A stretch of DNA of 64,000 bases from Flavobacteriaceae bacterium Ga0077528 (GTDB taxonomy: Bacteria; Bacteroidota; Bacteroidia; Flavobacteriales; Flavobacteriaceae), in assembly GCA_001464475.1 (NCBI GenBank), contig LNDX01000005.1, positions 62,001 to 126,000 of the forward strand, written 5' to 3'. Shown piece after piece: positions 52,434-61,984 of this stretch (positions within the stretch are counted from its first letter, which is position 1; every line of letters begins with the position of its first letter). The notes below the pieces were generated by a model. The model worked only from the letters and a program-made list of their open reading frames with translations. It searched no databases and was not told where the DNA came from. Position numbers and translations under genes: made by a program.

Positions 52434-54470
52434 ATGAACAAATCCACTTTAGTATTAATAATCTTGTCAGTTTTAGTAGCTGGTGGTTTGTCTTATTTTC
52501 AATATTTTTATAAAGCTAAGAGTAAGTCTAATATGACTAAACTCTTAGCTTTTTTACGTTTTCTATCTGTTTTTGGCTTACTACTTTTATTAATAAATCC
52601 AATTGTGAGCAGAAGTACTTTTGAAACTGTAAAAACTCCTTTACCAATTGTAGTGGATAATTCAAGTTCAATTGTAGATTTAAAAGCGAATCAAGTTGCA
52701 AAAGAACTTTATGAAAAAATAAGTTCTAACTCAAAACTGAAAGATAAATTTGATGTTCAAACCTATAGTTTTGATTCTGAATTTCAACCTATTGAATCTG
52801 GAGATGAGTTGAATTTTAAAGGAAAACAAACTAATCTTGATGAAGTTGCAAAAAACTTAAAAAGCATCAATAAAAATCTTTCTTTTCCAACGGTTTTAAT
52901 TTCTGATGGAAATCAAACTTCAGGTTCGGATTTTGTTTTTAGTTTTGATGCAAATAATAAAGTTTATCCTTTGGTTGTTGGAGATACAACCACTTATTTA
53001 GATTTAAAAATAAGTCAGATAAACGTTAATAAATATGCTTTTCATAAGAATAAATTTCCTGTGGAAGTTTTTCTTCAATATTCAGGTACGAAATCGGTAA
53101 CAGCTAATTTTGCTATTTCTCAAGGAAATAATGTTTTAAATAAGCAAAGTATTTCATTTTCTCCATCAAATAAATCGGCGGTTTTAAATATTTTATTGCC
53201 TGCTGATAAAACTGAATTGCAGATTTTTAACGCAAGAATTTCTTCTAACGAATCTGAAAAAAACACCTACAATAATTCAAAGAAATGTGCTGTAGAAATC
53301 ATCGATCAGAAAACAGAAATAGCTATAATTTCTTCTATAAACCATCCTGATATAGGTGCTTTAAAACGAGGTATTGAAACTAATGCACAACGTAAAGTAA
53401 CTATTCTTAAACCTAATAAAGTCAATGATTTAAATAAGTATAATGTTTTAGTTTTATTTCAACCAAATGCTGAATTTAAGCAAGTATTTGAAGCTAATAA
53501 AAATTTGAAAATAAATACTTGGATTATAACTGGTAATAACACCGATTTTGGGTTTTTAAATCTGCAACAAAATCAAATAAGCTTTAGAATGTCATCTCAG
53601 AAAGAAGATTTTCTAGCTAATTTTAGTTCTGATTTTAATTTATTTGCTGCTGAAAATATTGGTTTTGAAAATTTTCCACCACTTGAGAATGCCTATGGAA
53701 CTATAACTCCGAATGAAAATGTAACCGTGCTTTTATCTTCAAGAATTAGAAATGTAGAAACAAACCAGCCTTTACTAGCTTTTTCTGATAATCAAGGAAG
53801 AAGAAGTGCTTTTTTGATGGGAGAAAACATTTGGAAATGGCGTGCACATAGTTTTATTGAGAAAAAATCATTTGAAGAGTTTGATGTTTTTTTAGATAAA
53901 ACCATTCAATTTTTAGCTACAAATGACTCTAAAAAATCACTTATTGTGAATCATGAGCGTTTTTATAATTCTGGTGATGCTTTAGAAATTACGGCACAAT
54001 ATTTTAATAAAAATTATGAATTTGACGAGAAAGCTCGTTTGACAATTGCTGTAACAAATTCTAAAACAAAACAAGTAAAACGCTACGATTTGTTAAAAAC
54101 AAATAATAGTTTCAAAGTAAATCTCGATGGTTTAGCTGCTGGGCAATATTCGTTTACTGTAAAAGAACTTAATTCAAATGCAAGTTATTCTAGTACTTTT
54201 GAAATATTAGATTTTGATATCGAAAAGCAATTCGTAAATCCGGATATGGCTAAATTGAAACAATTGGCTTTACAAACAAAAGGTGCTGTTTTTGTTCCAA
54301 ATCAAGTAGATGATTTAATTAAAAAATTGCTTGAAAACGAAGATTATAAAGCCATTCAGAAAGATATTGTAAAGAAAACGCCTTTCATTGATTGGATTTG
54401 GCTACTCGTTTTAATTGCGATTTCACTTGCTGCAGAATGGTTTATTAGAAAATATAACGGATTGTTGTAA
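52434..54470 (+). CDS. membrane protein with VWA-like domain
   Basis: A 678-residue protein. Two helices at the N-terminus (about 6-22, and 38-59) and one at the C-terminus (IDWIWLLVLIAISLAAEWF, about 650-668) anchor it in the inner membrane. The domain between has the MIDAS-like start PIVVDNSSSIVDLKAN (about 71-86), with DNSSS in place of DxSxS, and a later ITGNNTDFGFL (near 363), typical of glutamine-amidotransferase-like membrane proteins next to VWA and BatA/BatD groups. The function is not clear. It is cotranscribed with fabG. Confidence 0.78.
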   Translation: MNKSTLVLIILSVLVAGGLSYFQYFYKAKSKSNMTKLLAFLRFLSVFGLLLLLINPIVSRSTFETVKTPLPIVVDNSSSIVDLKANQVAKELYEKISSNSKLKDKFDVQTYSFDSEFQPIESGDELNFKGKQTNLDEVAKNLKSINKNLSFPTVLISDGNQTSGSDFVFSFDANNKVYPLVVGDTTTYLDLKISQINVNKYAFHKNKFPVEVFLQYSGTKSVTANFAISQGNNVLNKQSISFSPSNKSAVLNILLPADKTELQIFNARISSNESEKNTYNNSKKCAVEIIDQKTEIAIISSINHPDIGALKRGIETNAQRKVTILKPNKVNDLNKYNVLVLFQPNAEFKQVFEANKNLKINTWIITGNNTDFGFLNLQQNQISFRMSSQKEDFLANFSSDFNLFAAENIGFENFPPLENAYGTITPNENVTVLLSSRIRNVETNQPLLAFSDNQGRRSAFLMGENIWKWRAHSFIEKKSFEEFDVFLDKTIQFLATNDSKKSLIVNHERFYNSGDALEITAQYFNKNYEFDEKARLTIAVTNSKTKQVKRYDLLKTNNSFKVNLDGLAAGQYSFTVKELNSNASYSSTFEILDFDIEKQFVNPDMAKLKQLALQTKGAVFVPNQVDDLIKKLLENEDYKAIQKDIVKKTPFIDWIWLLVLIAISLAAEWFIRKYNGLL

Positions 54471-54477
54471 AACACGT

Positions 54478-54488
54478 AAAACTACGTA
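54478..54488 (+). promoter_or_regulatory. AAAACTACGTA motif shared with 8421-8431
   Basis: The 11-mer AAAACTACGTA occurs here, in the gap after the VWA-like gene, and at 8421-8431 upstream of the HEPN-ATPase promoter. The copy at 8421 extends to the palindrome CTACGTAG. It could be a regulatory site or a coincidence. Confidence 0.25.
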
Positions 54489-54547
54489 TAGCCATAATAA
54501 AAATGAGCTATACTTTTGTAAAGTTAAGTTAGACTTTAACACTTTTT

Positions 54548-54586
54548 AAAACTCCACAAATGCAATTCTATGTACTGTGGAGTTTT
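54548..54586. terminator. terminator between the VWA-like and sulfatase genes
   Basis: AAAACTCCACA (54548-54558) pairs with TGTGGAGTTTT (54576-54586) around a 17-base loop, with a T tract to the right and an A tract to the left. It serves the two convergent genes. Confidence 0.8.
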
Positions 54587-56679
54587 TATTTTTCGTACTT
54601 CTTATTCTTTAATATTGAGCTTGCAGTTTGATAGTATGAAATAGTTTCATTAACCAACTTTGAATTCTCTTTTGCAATAGGAATTTGTTCGTAGTGAATT
54701 TGAAAATCTGCAGTTACATTATCTTTGGGTTCTAATTTTAGATTAAATTGTTTTACTTTTTGTTTTGGAGAAAGAATGGTTAAAACATTGTCTTTCAGCA
54801 ATCCTAAATCTTGATATGTTGCAATGAATGCTCTAGGTTGATAATCTGTTTTTAAAACATCTTGCCCAAAAAATTTGGTTTTATAATTAAAGTTTAACAA
54901 ACCAAATAATGTAGGCATTAAGTCAATTTGTGAAACCATTTTATTATAGACAGCAGGTTGAATAAACCCTGGAGAATAAATTAATGCTGGAATTCTATAT
55001 TTATCTAATGGTAATTGTGTTTTACCAGAGCTCGATGCGCAATGATCTGCAACAATTACAAAGACAGTATTTTTAAACCAAGACTGTTTTTTAGCCATTT
55101 CAAAAAATTGTTTCAATGCATAATCGGTATATTTTACGCCACCTTCACGAGATTTAGAATGTGAATCAATATCAATTTTTCCATCAGGATAAGTAAAAGG
55201 TCGATGATTGCTAACAGTCATCCAATGGTTGAAGAAGGGCTTTCCAGTTTTTGATTCTTCGTTCATAACTTGTATCGCTTTTTTAGCCATATCCTCATCA
55301 CAAACTCCCCAAACATTTGAAAATGTAATTTCTTCTGGTTTTAAAGTTTTTTTGTCAGTTATTTTATAACCATTTCCTCCGAAAAAATCTTCCATATTAT
55401 CAAAGTAAGCGTCACCTCCATAAAGAAAGTTAACTTGATATCCTTTCGATTTAAAAATAGATGCAGTTGAAAATTTATTTTTATTGTCTTTTCTTTTTAC
55501 AACGCTTTCTCCAGCAGTAGGAGGAAGACATAATGTAACTGATTCTAAGCCTCTAATGGTCCTATTTCCAACAGCATAAAGATTTGAAAATTGCAAGCTT
55601 TGACTTGCTAAGCTATCAAGAAAAGGAGTAATGTTTTGATCATTTCCATAAGCTTTCAAAAAATCAGCGCTCAAACTTTCAATGGTAATTAATACAACAT
55701 TTTTTCTGTTTTCAGGATTTATACTTGATATAGTTCTTGTTGTAAAATCTTGAGATATTCCAGGTACTAATTTTTCAATAGTCGCAAAAGCTTTATCATC
55801 AGGTAATGTTTTGTAAAATTTGTTATAATCCAATTCACTATTCATAAAGGCTAAATAAAAACGATGTATACCATTAGATTGTAATTCGTTAGTAAAAACA
55901 TTATGCGAAGTTTCTTGTTTTGCTAAAAATGGTATAATGTATATTGCACCAACAAAAATGATAGAATATAGAATAGATGATTTGACTTTCTCATTGAATG
56001 AAGGCAACTTATTTAAAAATGATTTAGAGCGTTTTACAATAAGTAAGGTAATAAGTAATGTTAATATACCAACTCCTGTAAACAAAGGAATCACAGGATA
56101 AGATTCCATAATGTTTTTAATTACTTCATTAGTGTAAACTAGATAATCTACAGCTATAAAGTTGTATCTAACGCCAAATTCATTCCAAAAAAAGTATTCA
56201 CTAACAGCATTTTGTATAATTATCAAAACAAAAATGAAGATAGTAACAGAGAATAATATCAATCTAATTTTACTTCTATATCTAGGTAAAATCAGCATCA
56301 ATCCAAATAAAATGGCCTTCAAAGAGACGAAAGCAATTCCAATTTCTGGTAAGGAACCTCCATATTCATGTAAAATGGATTTACCAGATAGAAGGTATAA
56401 TAAAAGTAAAATTAGTAATCCAAAAATGATATAACCCCAGGGTTTTTGGTATTTAGAATTGGATAAAAACAATAAGTAAATCCAAAGAAAACAACTTGAT
56501 AGTATAAAAATAAATACATCGGATAATAATCCCAAAGAAAATATTTTTACTATGTCAACAAATGAAAAGCTAGATTGGGTTATAGGATGACATAACAATA
56601 TAATTCTTGTTATAAAACTAACTAACAAATAAAGAAGCCCTAAATTTATTATTGGTGAACGTTTGTTGAATAATTGCAT
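54586..56679 (-). CDS. LTA synthase-family membrane sulfatase/phosphotransferase
   Basis: The ATG at 56679 (MQLFNKRSP) gives 697 residues; a TTG at 56697 would add six. Five transmembrane helices occupy about 1-215, then a periplasmic sulfatase-fold domain. ITIESLSADFLKAYG (near 335) holds a metal-binding Glu, NRTIRGLE (near 375) is in the position of the nucleophile Thr of LtaS, and VFVIVADHCA (near 545) provides Asp/His ligands. In Gram-negative bacteria related enzymes transfer phosphoglycerol or phosphoethanolamine to glycans or lipid A. Which one applies here is unknown. Confidence 0.9.
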   Translation of the reverse strand: MQLFNKRSPIINLGLLYLLVSFITRIILLCHPITQSSFSFVDIVKIFSLGLLSDVFIFILSSCFLWIYLLFLSNSKYQKPWGYIIFGLLILLLLYLLSGKSILHEYGGSLPEIGIAFVSLKAILFGLMLILPRYRSKIRLILFSVTIFIFVLIIIQNAVSEYFFWNEFGVRYNFIAVDYLVYTNEVIKNIMESYPVIPLFTGVGILTLLITLLIVKRSKSFLNKLPSFNEKVKSSILYSIIFVGAIYIIPFLAKQETSHNVFTNELQSNGIHRFYLAFMNSELDYNKFYKTLPDDKAFATIEKLVPGISQDFTTRTISSINPENRKNVVLITIESLSADFLKAYGNDQNITPFLDSLASQSLQFSNLYAVGNRTIRGLESVTLCLPPTAGESVVKRKDNKNKFSTASIFKSKGYQVNFLYGGDAYFDNMEDFFGGNGYKITDKKTLKPEEITFSNVWGVCDEDMAKKAIQVMNEESKTGKPFFNHWMTVSNHRPFTYPDGKIDIDSHSKSREGGVKYTDYALKQFFEMAKKQSWFKNTVFVIVADHCASSSGKTQLPLDKYRIPALIYSPGFIQPAVYNKMVSQIDLMPTLFGLLNFNYKTKFFGQDVLKTDYQPRAFIATYQDLGLLKDNVLTILSPKQKVKQFNLKLEPKDNVTADFQIHYEQIPIAKENSKLVNETISYYQTASSILKNKKYEK

Positions 56680-56821
56680 TATAAAAAATTTAAACAAACC
56701 TATTTTATTTACATTGAATTTTGTTTAAGGATAACTTAATATCAACTTAATATTAGCTTAAGATTAAAATTCGCTTAAGAAAACTAAATAATCAATCGTT
56801 ACATGAATATTATGAATAATT

Positions 56822-56848
56822 TTGCGTTATAGATTTGAATTAAATTTG
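56822..56848 (+). promoter_or_regulatory. predicted promoter of the thioredoxin-ApbE-DUF4266-DUF3570 cassette
   Basis: TTG at 56822-56824, 16-base spacer, TAAATTTG at 56841-56848; the ATG is at 56874. A good match to the Bacteroidetes consensus. Confidence 0.55.
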
Positions 56849-56873
56849 TAAATTGTACTTAAAATAAACTTCT

Positions 56874-57308
56874 ATGAAAAAAGGTATTGTTCTTATTATG
56901 CTAATCATTAGTGCAATTGGCTATTCACAAGATTGGAAAACTAATTTTGAAGAGGCAAAAGCAGCAGCAGCTAAAGAAAATAAAAATATATTATTAGTTT
57001 TTTCAGGTTCTGATTGGTGTGCACCATGTATAAAATTAGAAAAAGTAGTTTGGAAATCTGAAGTTTTTAAACAATATTCTGAAAAAAAATTAATCTTATT
57101 AAGAGCTGATTTTCCAAATAAACGAGCTAATCAATTGCCAAAAGAAATTGCAGAAGGAAATAAAAAATTATCTGAAAAATATAATAAAGAAGGTAATTTT
57201 CCACTTGTTGTTCTTATAGATAAGTCTGGAAAAGTTATAGGGATGACAGGTTTTAAAAACGTTACTGCAGAGGAGTATGTTAAGCTAATAGAATCATTAA
57301 ATAAATAA
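56874..57308 (+). CDS. exported thioredoxin-family protein
   Basis: A 144-residue protein with a signal peptide (IVLIMLIISAIGYSQ) and a thioredoxin fold. The redox site is SGSDWCAPCIKLEK, with a CxxC pair (WCAPC). The conserved cis-Pro is in NFPLVVLID. It should act in the periplasm to reduce disulfides or protect thiols. Its stop codon overlaps the ATG of apbE by one base (TAATG), so the two are coupled. It heads the four-gene cassette. Confidence 0.9.
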   Translation: MKKGIVLIMLIISAIGYSQDWKTNFEEAKAAAAKENKNILLVFSGSDWCAPCIKLEKVVWKSEVFKQYSEKKLILLRADFPNKRANQLPKEIAEGNKKLSEKYNKEGNFPLVVLIDKSGKVIGMTGFKNVTAEEYVKLIESLNK

Positions 57309-58294
57309 TGAAACATTTCTTATTACTATTTATTTCACTAATTACAATCAATTCTTTTGGGCAAATTGTGCATAAAAGAAAGTTGTCAATGTTAGGAAGT
57401 CCGTTTGAAATTACTTTAGTAGCTAAAGATACTATTCAAGGTAACTATTTCATTGACAAAGCCGTTGCTGAAGTTAAAAGAATTGAGAATTTGATTTCTG
57501 ATTGGATTCCAACCACACAAATTTCTGAAGTCAACAAAAATGCTGGAATCATTCCTGTAAAAGTTGATGATGAAGTTTTTCAATTGGTAACAAGAGCAAA
57601 TAAAATTTCAAAACTAACCAATGGAGCCTTTGATATTTCATATGCTTCAATGGATAAAATTTGGAAGTTTGATGGCAGCATGAAAGAAATGCCAACCAAG
57701 GAAGCAATCAAAAATTCGGTTGAAAAAATTGGATATGAAAAAATTATAATGAACGATTCTGCTAAAACTATTTTCTTGGAACAAAAAGGAATGAAGTTGG
57801 GTTTAGGAGGAATTGGTCAAGGATACATTGCAGATAAAGTAAAGGCATTATTGCAAAAAGAAGGATGCCAGTCTGGAATTGTAAATGTTTCTGGCGATAT
57901 AAATACTTGGGGAAAACAAATTGATGGCAAGCCTTGGACAATCGGAATTATAAATCCGATGAACAAAAATAAGGTTTTTGCAACATTTCCACTTGAAGAT
58001 AGTGCAGTAGAAACATCAGGTAGCTATGAAAAATTTGTAATGTTTAATGGTGTAAGATATTCGCATATCATCGATCCAAGAACAGGTTATCCAGCAACAG
58101 GAATTGTCAGTGTATCGGTATTTGCAAAACAAACTGAAATAGCAGATGCTTTAGCAACTGGAATTTTTGTATTAGGAATTGATGTTGGATTGGATTTAGT
58201 AAACCAACTTAAAGGAATAGAATGTATTATAGTTGACGACAAAGGAAAAATACATACATCAAAAGGAATTGATATTCAAAAATATAAATCTTAA
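57308..58294 (+). CDS. apbE: FAD:protein FMN transferase
   Basis: A 328-residue exported ApbE, which moves FMN from FAD to a Ser/Thr in a target protein outside the cytoplasm. A signal peptide (LLLFISLITINSFGQ) is followed by LSMLGSPFEITL, LGLGGIGQGYIADKV (about 160-174), NVSGDINTWG (about 195-204) and the HIIDPRTGYPA segment (about 253-263), all ApbE signatures. Mg-binding residues are in the ADALATGIFVLG region. The flavinylated target is not certain. The gene lies inside a cassette with thioredoxin, DUF4266 and DUF3570. Confidence 0.95.
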   Translation: MKHFLLLFISLITINSFGQIVHKRKLSMLGSPFEITLVAKDTIQGNYFIDKAVAEVKRIENLISDWIPTTQISEVNKNAGIIPVKVDDEVFQLVTRANKISKLTNGAFDISYASMDKIWKFDGSMKEMPTKEAIKNSVEKIGYEKIIMNDSAKTIFLEQKGMKLGLGGIGQGYIADKVKALLQKEGCQSGIVNVSGDINTWGKQIDGKPWTIGIINPMNKNKVFATFPLEDSAVETSGSYEKFVMFNGVRYSHIIDPRTGYPATGIVSVSVFAKQTEIADALATGIFVLGIDVGLDLVNQLKGIECIIVDDKGKIHTSKGIDIQKYKS

Positions 58295-58305
58295 TTAATT
58301 ACACC

Positions 58306-58518
58306 ATGTTTAAGAAAATAACATTAGTAGTTTTTTCGATAATGGTTTTACAATCATGTAATTCAGTAAAACAATATGAAAAAGCTAAAGTTAACAGTAC
58401 AGAAATGAAGCTTTCTGCAAAGTCTTCAGAACGATATGAAACTGCTTTTCAAGTTTATAGAGAAGCTGCAGCTGGAGCAAATGGAGGAAAATCTGGTGGT
58501 GGTTGTGGATGCAATTAA
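58306..58518 (+). CDS. DUF4266 lipoprotein
   Basis: A 70-residue lipoprotein. The lipobox VLQSCNS predicts lipidation at Cys18. The mature chain is short and ends GGKSGGGCGCN, the Gly/Cys-rich tail typical of DUF4266 proteins. The two close cysteines could bind metal or react with thiols. It lies 11 bases after apbE and 14 bases before the DUF3570 gene, so all are one unit. Its precise job is unknown. Confidence 0.9.
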   Translation: MFKKITLVVFSIMVLQSCNSVKQYEKAKVNSTEMKLSAKSSERYETAFQVYREAAAGANGGKSGGGCGCN

Positions 58519-58532
58519 TTTTTAATAAAATC

Positions 58533-59858
58533 ATGCAAAATAAATTAGTAATAGTATTTTTCCTTTTTTCAGCCTTGGTCTTTTCACAAGAAACCGAAGT
58601 GGTAAAAGATACTACAGTAACTTTCAAAAAAAGAGTATTAGAGTCAACAGAAGTTGATTTTATGCTCAGTTATTACAATCAAGACGGAATTCATTCCTCT
58701 GTATCTGGAGGAATTGGTTCAGAAAAACTGACCGATATTGCTTCTAATATAGTTGTGGCAATTCCTATGAATGATGATGATGTACTTACTATTGATGCTG
58801 GAATCTCTGCGTACACATCTGCCTCATCAAGTAACATTAACCCTTACGATTCTAAAAATCCAACTCCATGGCAAAGTTCGTCAGGAGCTTCAGAGCAAGA
58901 CGCTTTAGTTTCTTTAGTAGCTAATTACAGTCATAGTAGTGATGATAGAAACTTTATTTGGAATGCAGATGTTTCATTTTCTAACGAATATGATTACACT
59001 TCAATAGGTTTTGGAGGAGGAATTTCAAAGTTATTTAACGATAAAAATTCTGAAGTTTCAGTAAAGGTAAATGCTTATCTAGATCAATGGAGACCAATTT
59101 ATCCTGGAGAATTGCGTAATGGAAATTATCCTAGTTATAATCCATTATTTAGCCCAAATTTTGTTGCTTGGGACAGTACAGCTCGTAATTCTTATTCAGC
59201 TTCAATAAGTTTCTCTCAAGTACTTACTAAGAAAACACAATTTTCTATTTTCTTCGATTTAGTGCAACAAGATGGTAAACTTTCAACACCTTATCACAGA
59301 ATTTATTTTGCAGATAAACCTGATTATTATTTTGGTAATCCAAGTTTTATACCAAATTATGAAAACACTTCTAATGCAGGAGTTTACAGATTAGCTGATG
59401 CCATAGAAAAATTGCCAAGTTCTCGTTTCAAATTGCCTATTGGTTTGCGTTGGAATTACTATATCAATGAAACATTTGTTGTTCGAACGTATTACAGATA
59501 TTATACAGATAATTGGGATATTACAGCGCATACAGCATCTATAGAAGTGCCCATTAAATTGACAGATAAATTTACTGTATCTCCAATGTATCGTTATTAT
59601 ACACAAACACAATCTAAATATTTTGCTCCGTTTGAAAAACATTTATCAACAGAAGAATTCTATACTTCAGATTATGATTTATCATCATTTAATGCAAATC
59701 AATACGGACTTGGAGTATCTTACACGGATATTTTTACGAGCTCAAAAATTTGGAAATTTGGTTTAAAAAATATTGATTTTAGATTCAATCACTACGATAG
59801 AAGTGATGGTCTAAGTTCAAATATAGCTAGTTTAGGATTCAAATTTGTAATGCAATAG
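58533..59858 (+). CDS. DUF3570 outer-membrane beta-barrel protein
   Basis: The ATG at 58533 (MQNKLVIVFFLFSALVFSQ) starts a 441-residue exported protein; a longer frame to 58503 overlaps the previous gene. After the signal peptide the chain is beta-barrel-like (alternating Tyr, Phe, Ser), ending IASLGFKFVMQ. DUF3570 members are usually encoded with apbE. Some contain a DxxSGAS-like stretch resembling the FMN-attachment motif. Here SAYTSAS (92-98) and QSSSGAS (114-120) are similar but lack the leading Asp, so flavinylation of this protein is uncertain. It is followed by a two-component system. Confidence 0.88.
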   Translation: MQNKLVIVFFLFSALVFSQETEVVKDTTVTFKKRVLESTEVDFMLSYYNQDGIHSSVSGGIGSEKLTDIASNIVVAIPMNDDDVLTIDAGISAYTSASSSNINPYDSKNPTPWQSSSGASEQDALVSLVANYSHSSDDRNFIWNADVSFSNEYDYTSIGFGGGISKLFNDKNSEVSVKVNAYLDQWRPIYPGELRNGNYPSYNPLFSPNFVAWDSTARNSYSASISFSQVLTKKTQFSIFFDLVQQDGKLSTPYHRIYFADKPDYYFGNPSFIPNYENTSNAGVYRLADAIEKLPSSRFKLPIGLRWNYYINETFVVRTYYRYYTDNWDITAHTASIEVPIKLTDKFTVSPMYRYYTQTQSKYFAPFEKHLSTEEFYTSDYDLSSFNANQYGLGVSYTDIFTSSKIWKFGLKNIDFRFNHYDRSDGLSSNIASLGFKFVMQ

Positions 59859-59860
59859 CA

Positions 59861-60529
59861 ATGAAAATTTTAATAGTTGAAGACGAAAAAGGAATTTCAG
59901 ATTTTCTAAAACAAGGTTTAGAAGAAGAAAGTTATGAAATAATCGTGGCATCAGATGGCTTGTCAGGTTTGGATTTAGCTATTACAAATAAGCCAGATTT
60001 AATTTTGTTAGATTGGATGTTGCCTAAAATGTCTGGAATTGATGTTTGTAAAGAATTTAGAAAAACAGATTCAAAAACACCAATTATTTTTCTTACAGCC
60101 AAAGATACTATTCAAGAAACTATAGAAGGATTAAAATCTGGCGCTAATGATTATATTAAAAAGCCTTTTAGCTTTGAAGAATTATTAGAAAGAATAAAAA
60201 TTCATTTTAGAACTATTGATGAAGTAAAACAGTTAGTGCTTTCAAATATTAAAGTTGATTTAAGTAAATATCAAGTTTTTGTTGATGATAAAGAAGTTTC
60301 TCTAACACAAAGAGAATTTGAATTATTAGTTTATCTAATAAAAAATAAAGGAAACGTTTGTACAAGAGTTCAAATTATTGAAGATGTTTGGGACATTCAT
60401 TTCGAATATGATACTGGAGTAATAGATGTTTTTATGAATGCTATTCGAAAAAAACTTAACTTAAGTAAAGAAAATGATTGCATTAAAACAATAAGAGGAG
60501 TAGGCTATATAGCTAATGATATTAATTAA
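59861..60529 (+). CDS. OmpR/PhoB-family response regulator
   Basis: A 222-residue regulator. The receiver domain has acidic residues Glu7, Asp8 and the phosphorylation site Asp51 in LLDWMLP, plus the conserved Thr and Lys (FLTAKD, YIKKPF). The C-terminal winged helix (about 125-222) contains SLTQREFELLVYLIKNKG and IRKKLN, the usual DNA-binding helix pattern of OmpR. It starts 2 bases after the DUF3570 gene and 2 bases before the kinase gene. It probably controls the efflux pump at 61985 onward, by analogy with CusRS and CzcRS. Confidence 0.95.
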   Translation: MKILIVEDEKGISDFLKQGLEEESYEIIVASDGLSGLDLAITNKPDLILLDWMLPKMSGIDVCKEFRKTDSKTPIIFLTAKDTIQETIEGLKSGANDYIKKPFSFEELLERIKIHFRTIDEVKQLVLSNIKVDLSKYQVFVDDKEVSLTQREFELLVYLIKNKGNVCTRVQIIEDVWDIHFEYDTGVIDVFMNAIRKKLNLSKENDCIKTIRGVGYIANDIN

Positions 60530-60531
60530 AT

Positions 60532-61911
60532 ATGTTCACATTTTCATTCAGAAATAGAATTGCTTTCAATTATATTATTAGTACTGCTTTACTAATAGCC
60601 TTTGTATTTATTGTAATTTATCAAGTCATTTATTATAGTGTTGATAATCATATAAATGATGATATAAATGATGAAGTCAAAAAGCATCTAGGTGAAATAG
60701 AAATCGATAGAAATAATACTTACCTAATACAAGTTGATCAATGGAGGGCAAGAGAACATAACACTGTTGATGTTAATCCAGTATTTGTTCAGTTTCATGA
60801 CATTAACAACCAACTTATTGATAAATCACCTAATCTTAAAGGAATTTTATTAAAACTAAATGATAAAGACAAAGACAACGTTCTTGTTGATACCTATTTA
60901 AATAATAAACCAATAAGACAAATTCAAGTTCCACTTGTAGATAATAATAAAATTATTGGACATGTAATTGTAGCAATGTCACTTGATGATGCCACAATGA
61001 TATTATCCAATTTAAAGAAAATACTTTTAATTGCATTTCCTCTAATATTAGTTGTTTTATTCTTGATTGCAAGACTTATTGCAGGAAGAAGTATTAAACC
61101 AGTTACTTCAATAATTGAAACATCTAGCACCATAACTAGAGATAATTTAAAATCTAGGATTCAACTTCCAAATAATAAAGATGAATTATACACGCTTTCT
61201 GAAACGATAAATAATCTTTTAGATAGAATTGAAAATGCAATTGAACGTGAGAAACAATTTACCTCAGATGCCTCACATGAACTTCGAACACCATTGGCTG
61301 TAATAAAAGGAACAATGGAAGTATTAATAAGAAAACCTAGAGAAAAGCAAGAATATGAAGATAAAATCAATTTTTGCATAACAGAAGTTGATAGATTAAA
61401 TAATCTAGTTGACCAGTTACTTTTATTAGCACGTTTTGAAAATCAAAAGCAAAATATTAGAAACGAACAAGTATATCTTAACTCTCTAATACTTGATACA
61501 ATAGCTAGATTTTCTGAAAAAATTAAAGAAAAAAAGATAACAATTGTTGCCAATTTTCAAGAGGATTATTATATAAAATCAGATACTTATTTAGTTTCTA
61601 TCATTTTAAGTAATATAATATCTAATGCAATAAAGTACAGTAATAAAAGTGGAAAAATTGATATTGAATTGAAAAAAGATAAGGAGAACGTTTATTGCAG
61701 TATTTCAGATAATGGTATTGGAATTGTAGCGGAAGATTTAGAAAAAATATTCAACTCTTTCTACCGTTCAGATATTTCTAATCATCCTGAAATTAAAGGA
61801 ACTGGACTTAGTCTATCAATTGTTAAAAGACTCTGCAATTTGCTTTCTATAGAATTAAATATTAAAAGTATAAAAGAGGAAGGTACTTCTGTAAATTTAA
61901 GGATTTCCTAA
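60532..61911 (+). CDS. sensor histidine kinase
   Basis: A 459-residue membrane kinase. Two transmembrane helices (about 13-35 and 164-183) enclose a periplasmic sensor domain of about 125 residues (about 36-160). A HAMP domain (about 184-240) precedes the dimerisation and phosphotransfer helix with His249 in ASHELRTPL. The catalytic domain follows, with ISNAIKYSNKSG, SDNGIGI and GTGLSLSIVKRL as N, G1 and G2 boxes. It is a CusS/QseC-like kinase. The metal or signal is not identifiable from sequence. The RND gene begins 73 bases downstream. Confidence 0.95.
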   Translation: MFTFSFRNRIAFNYIISTALLIAFVFIVIYQVIYYSVDNHINDDINDEVKKHLGEIEIDRNNTYLIQVDQWRAREHNTVDVNPVFVQFHDINNQLIDKSPNLKGILLKLNDKDKDNVLVDTYLNNKPIRQIQVPLVDNNKIIGHVIVAMSLDDATMILSNLKKILLIAFPLILVVLFLIARLIAGRSIKPVTSIIETSSTITRDNLKSRIQLPNNKDELYTLSETINNLLDRIENAIEREKQFTSDASHELRTPLAVIKGTMEVLIRKPREKQEYEDKINFCITEVDRLNNLVDQLLLLARFENQKQNIRNEQVYLNSLILDTIARFSEKIKEKKITIVANFQEDYYIKSDTYLVSIILSNIISNAIKYSNKSGKIDIELKKDKENVYCSISDNGIGIVAEDLEKIFNSFYRSDISNHPEIKGTGLSLSIVKRLCNLLSIELNIKSIKEEGTSVNLRIS

Positions 61912-61955
61912 TTAGATATTAAGTTTATACTAAGTTTTAATTTTCATCAATTGAC

Positions 61956-61963
61956 TATCTTTG
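61956..61963 (+). promoter_or_regulatory. possible -7 element of the RND efflux gene
   Basis: TATCTTTG fits TAnnTTTG, 21 bases before the ATG at 61985. It lies in the short gap after the kinase gene, so the pump may have its own promoter. No strong -33 element. Confidence 0.4.
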
Positions 61964-61984
61964 TTAAAAGAAAATTGAAAGAAA

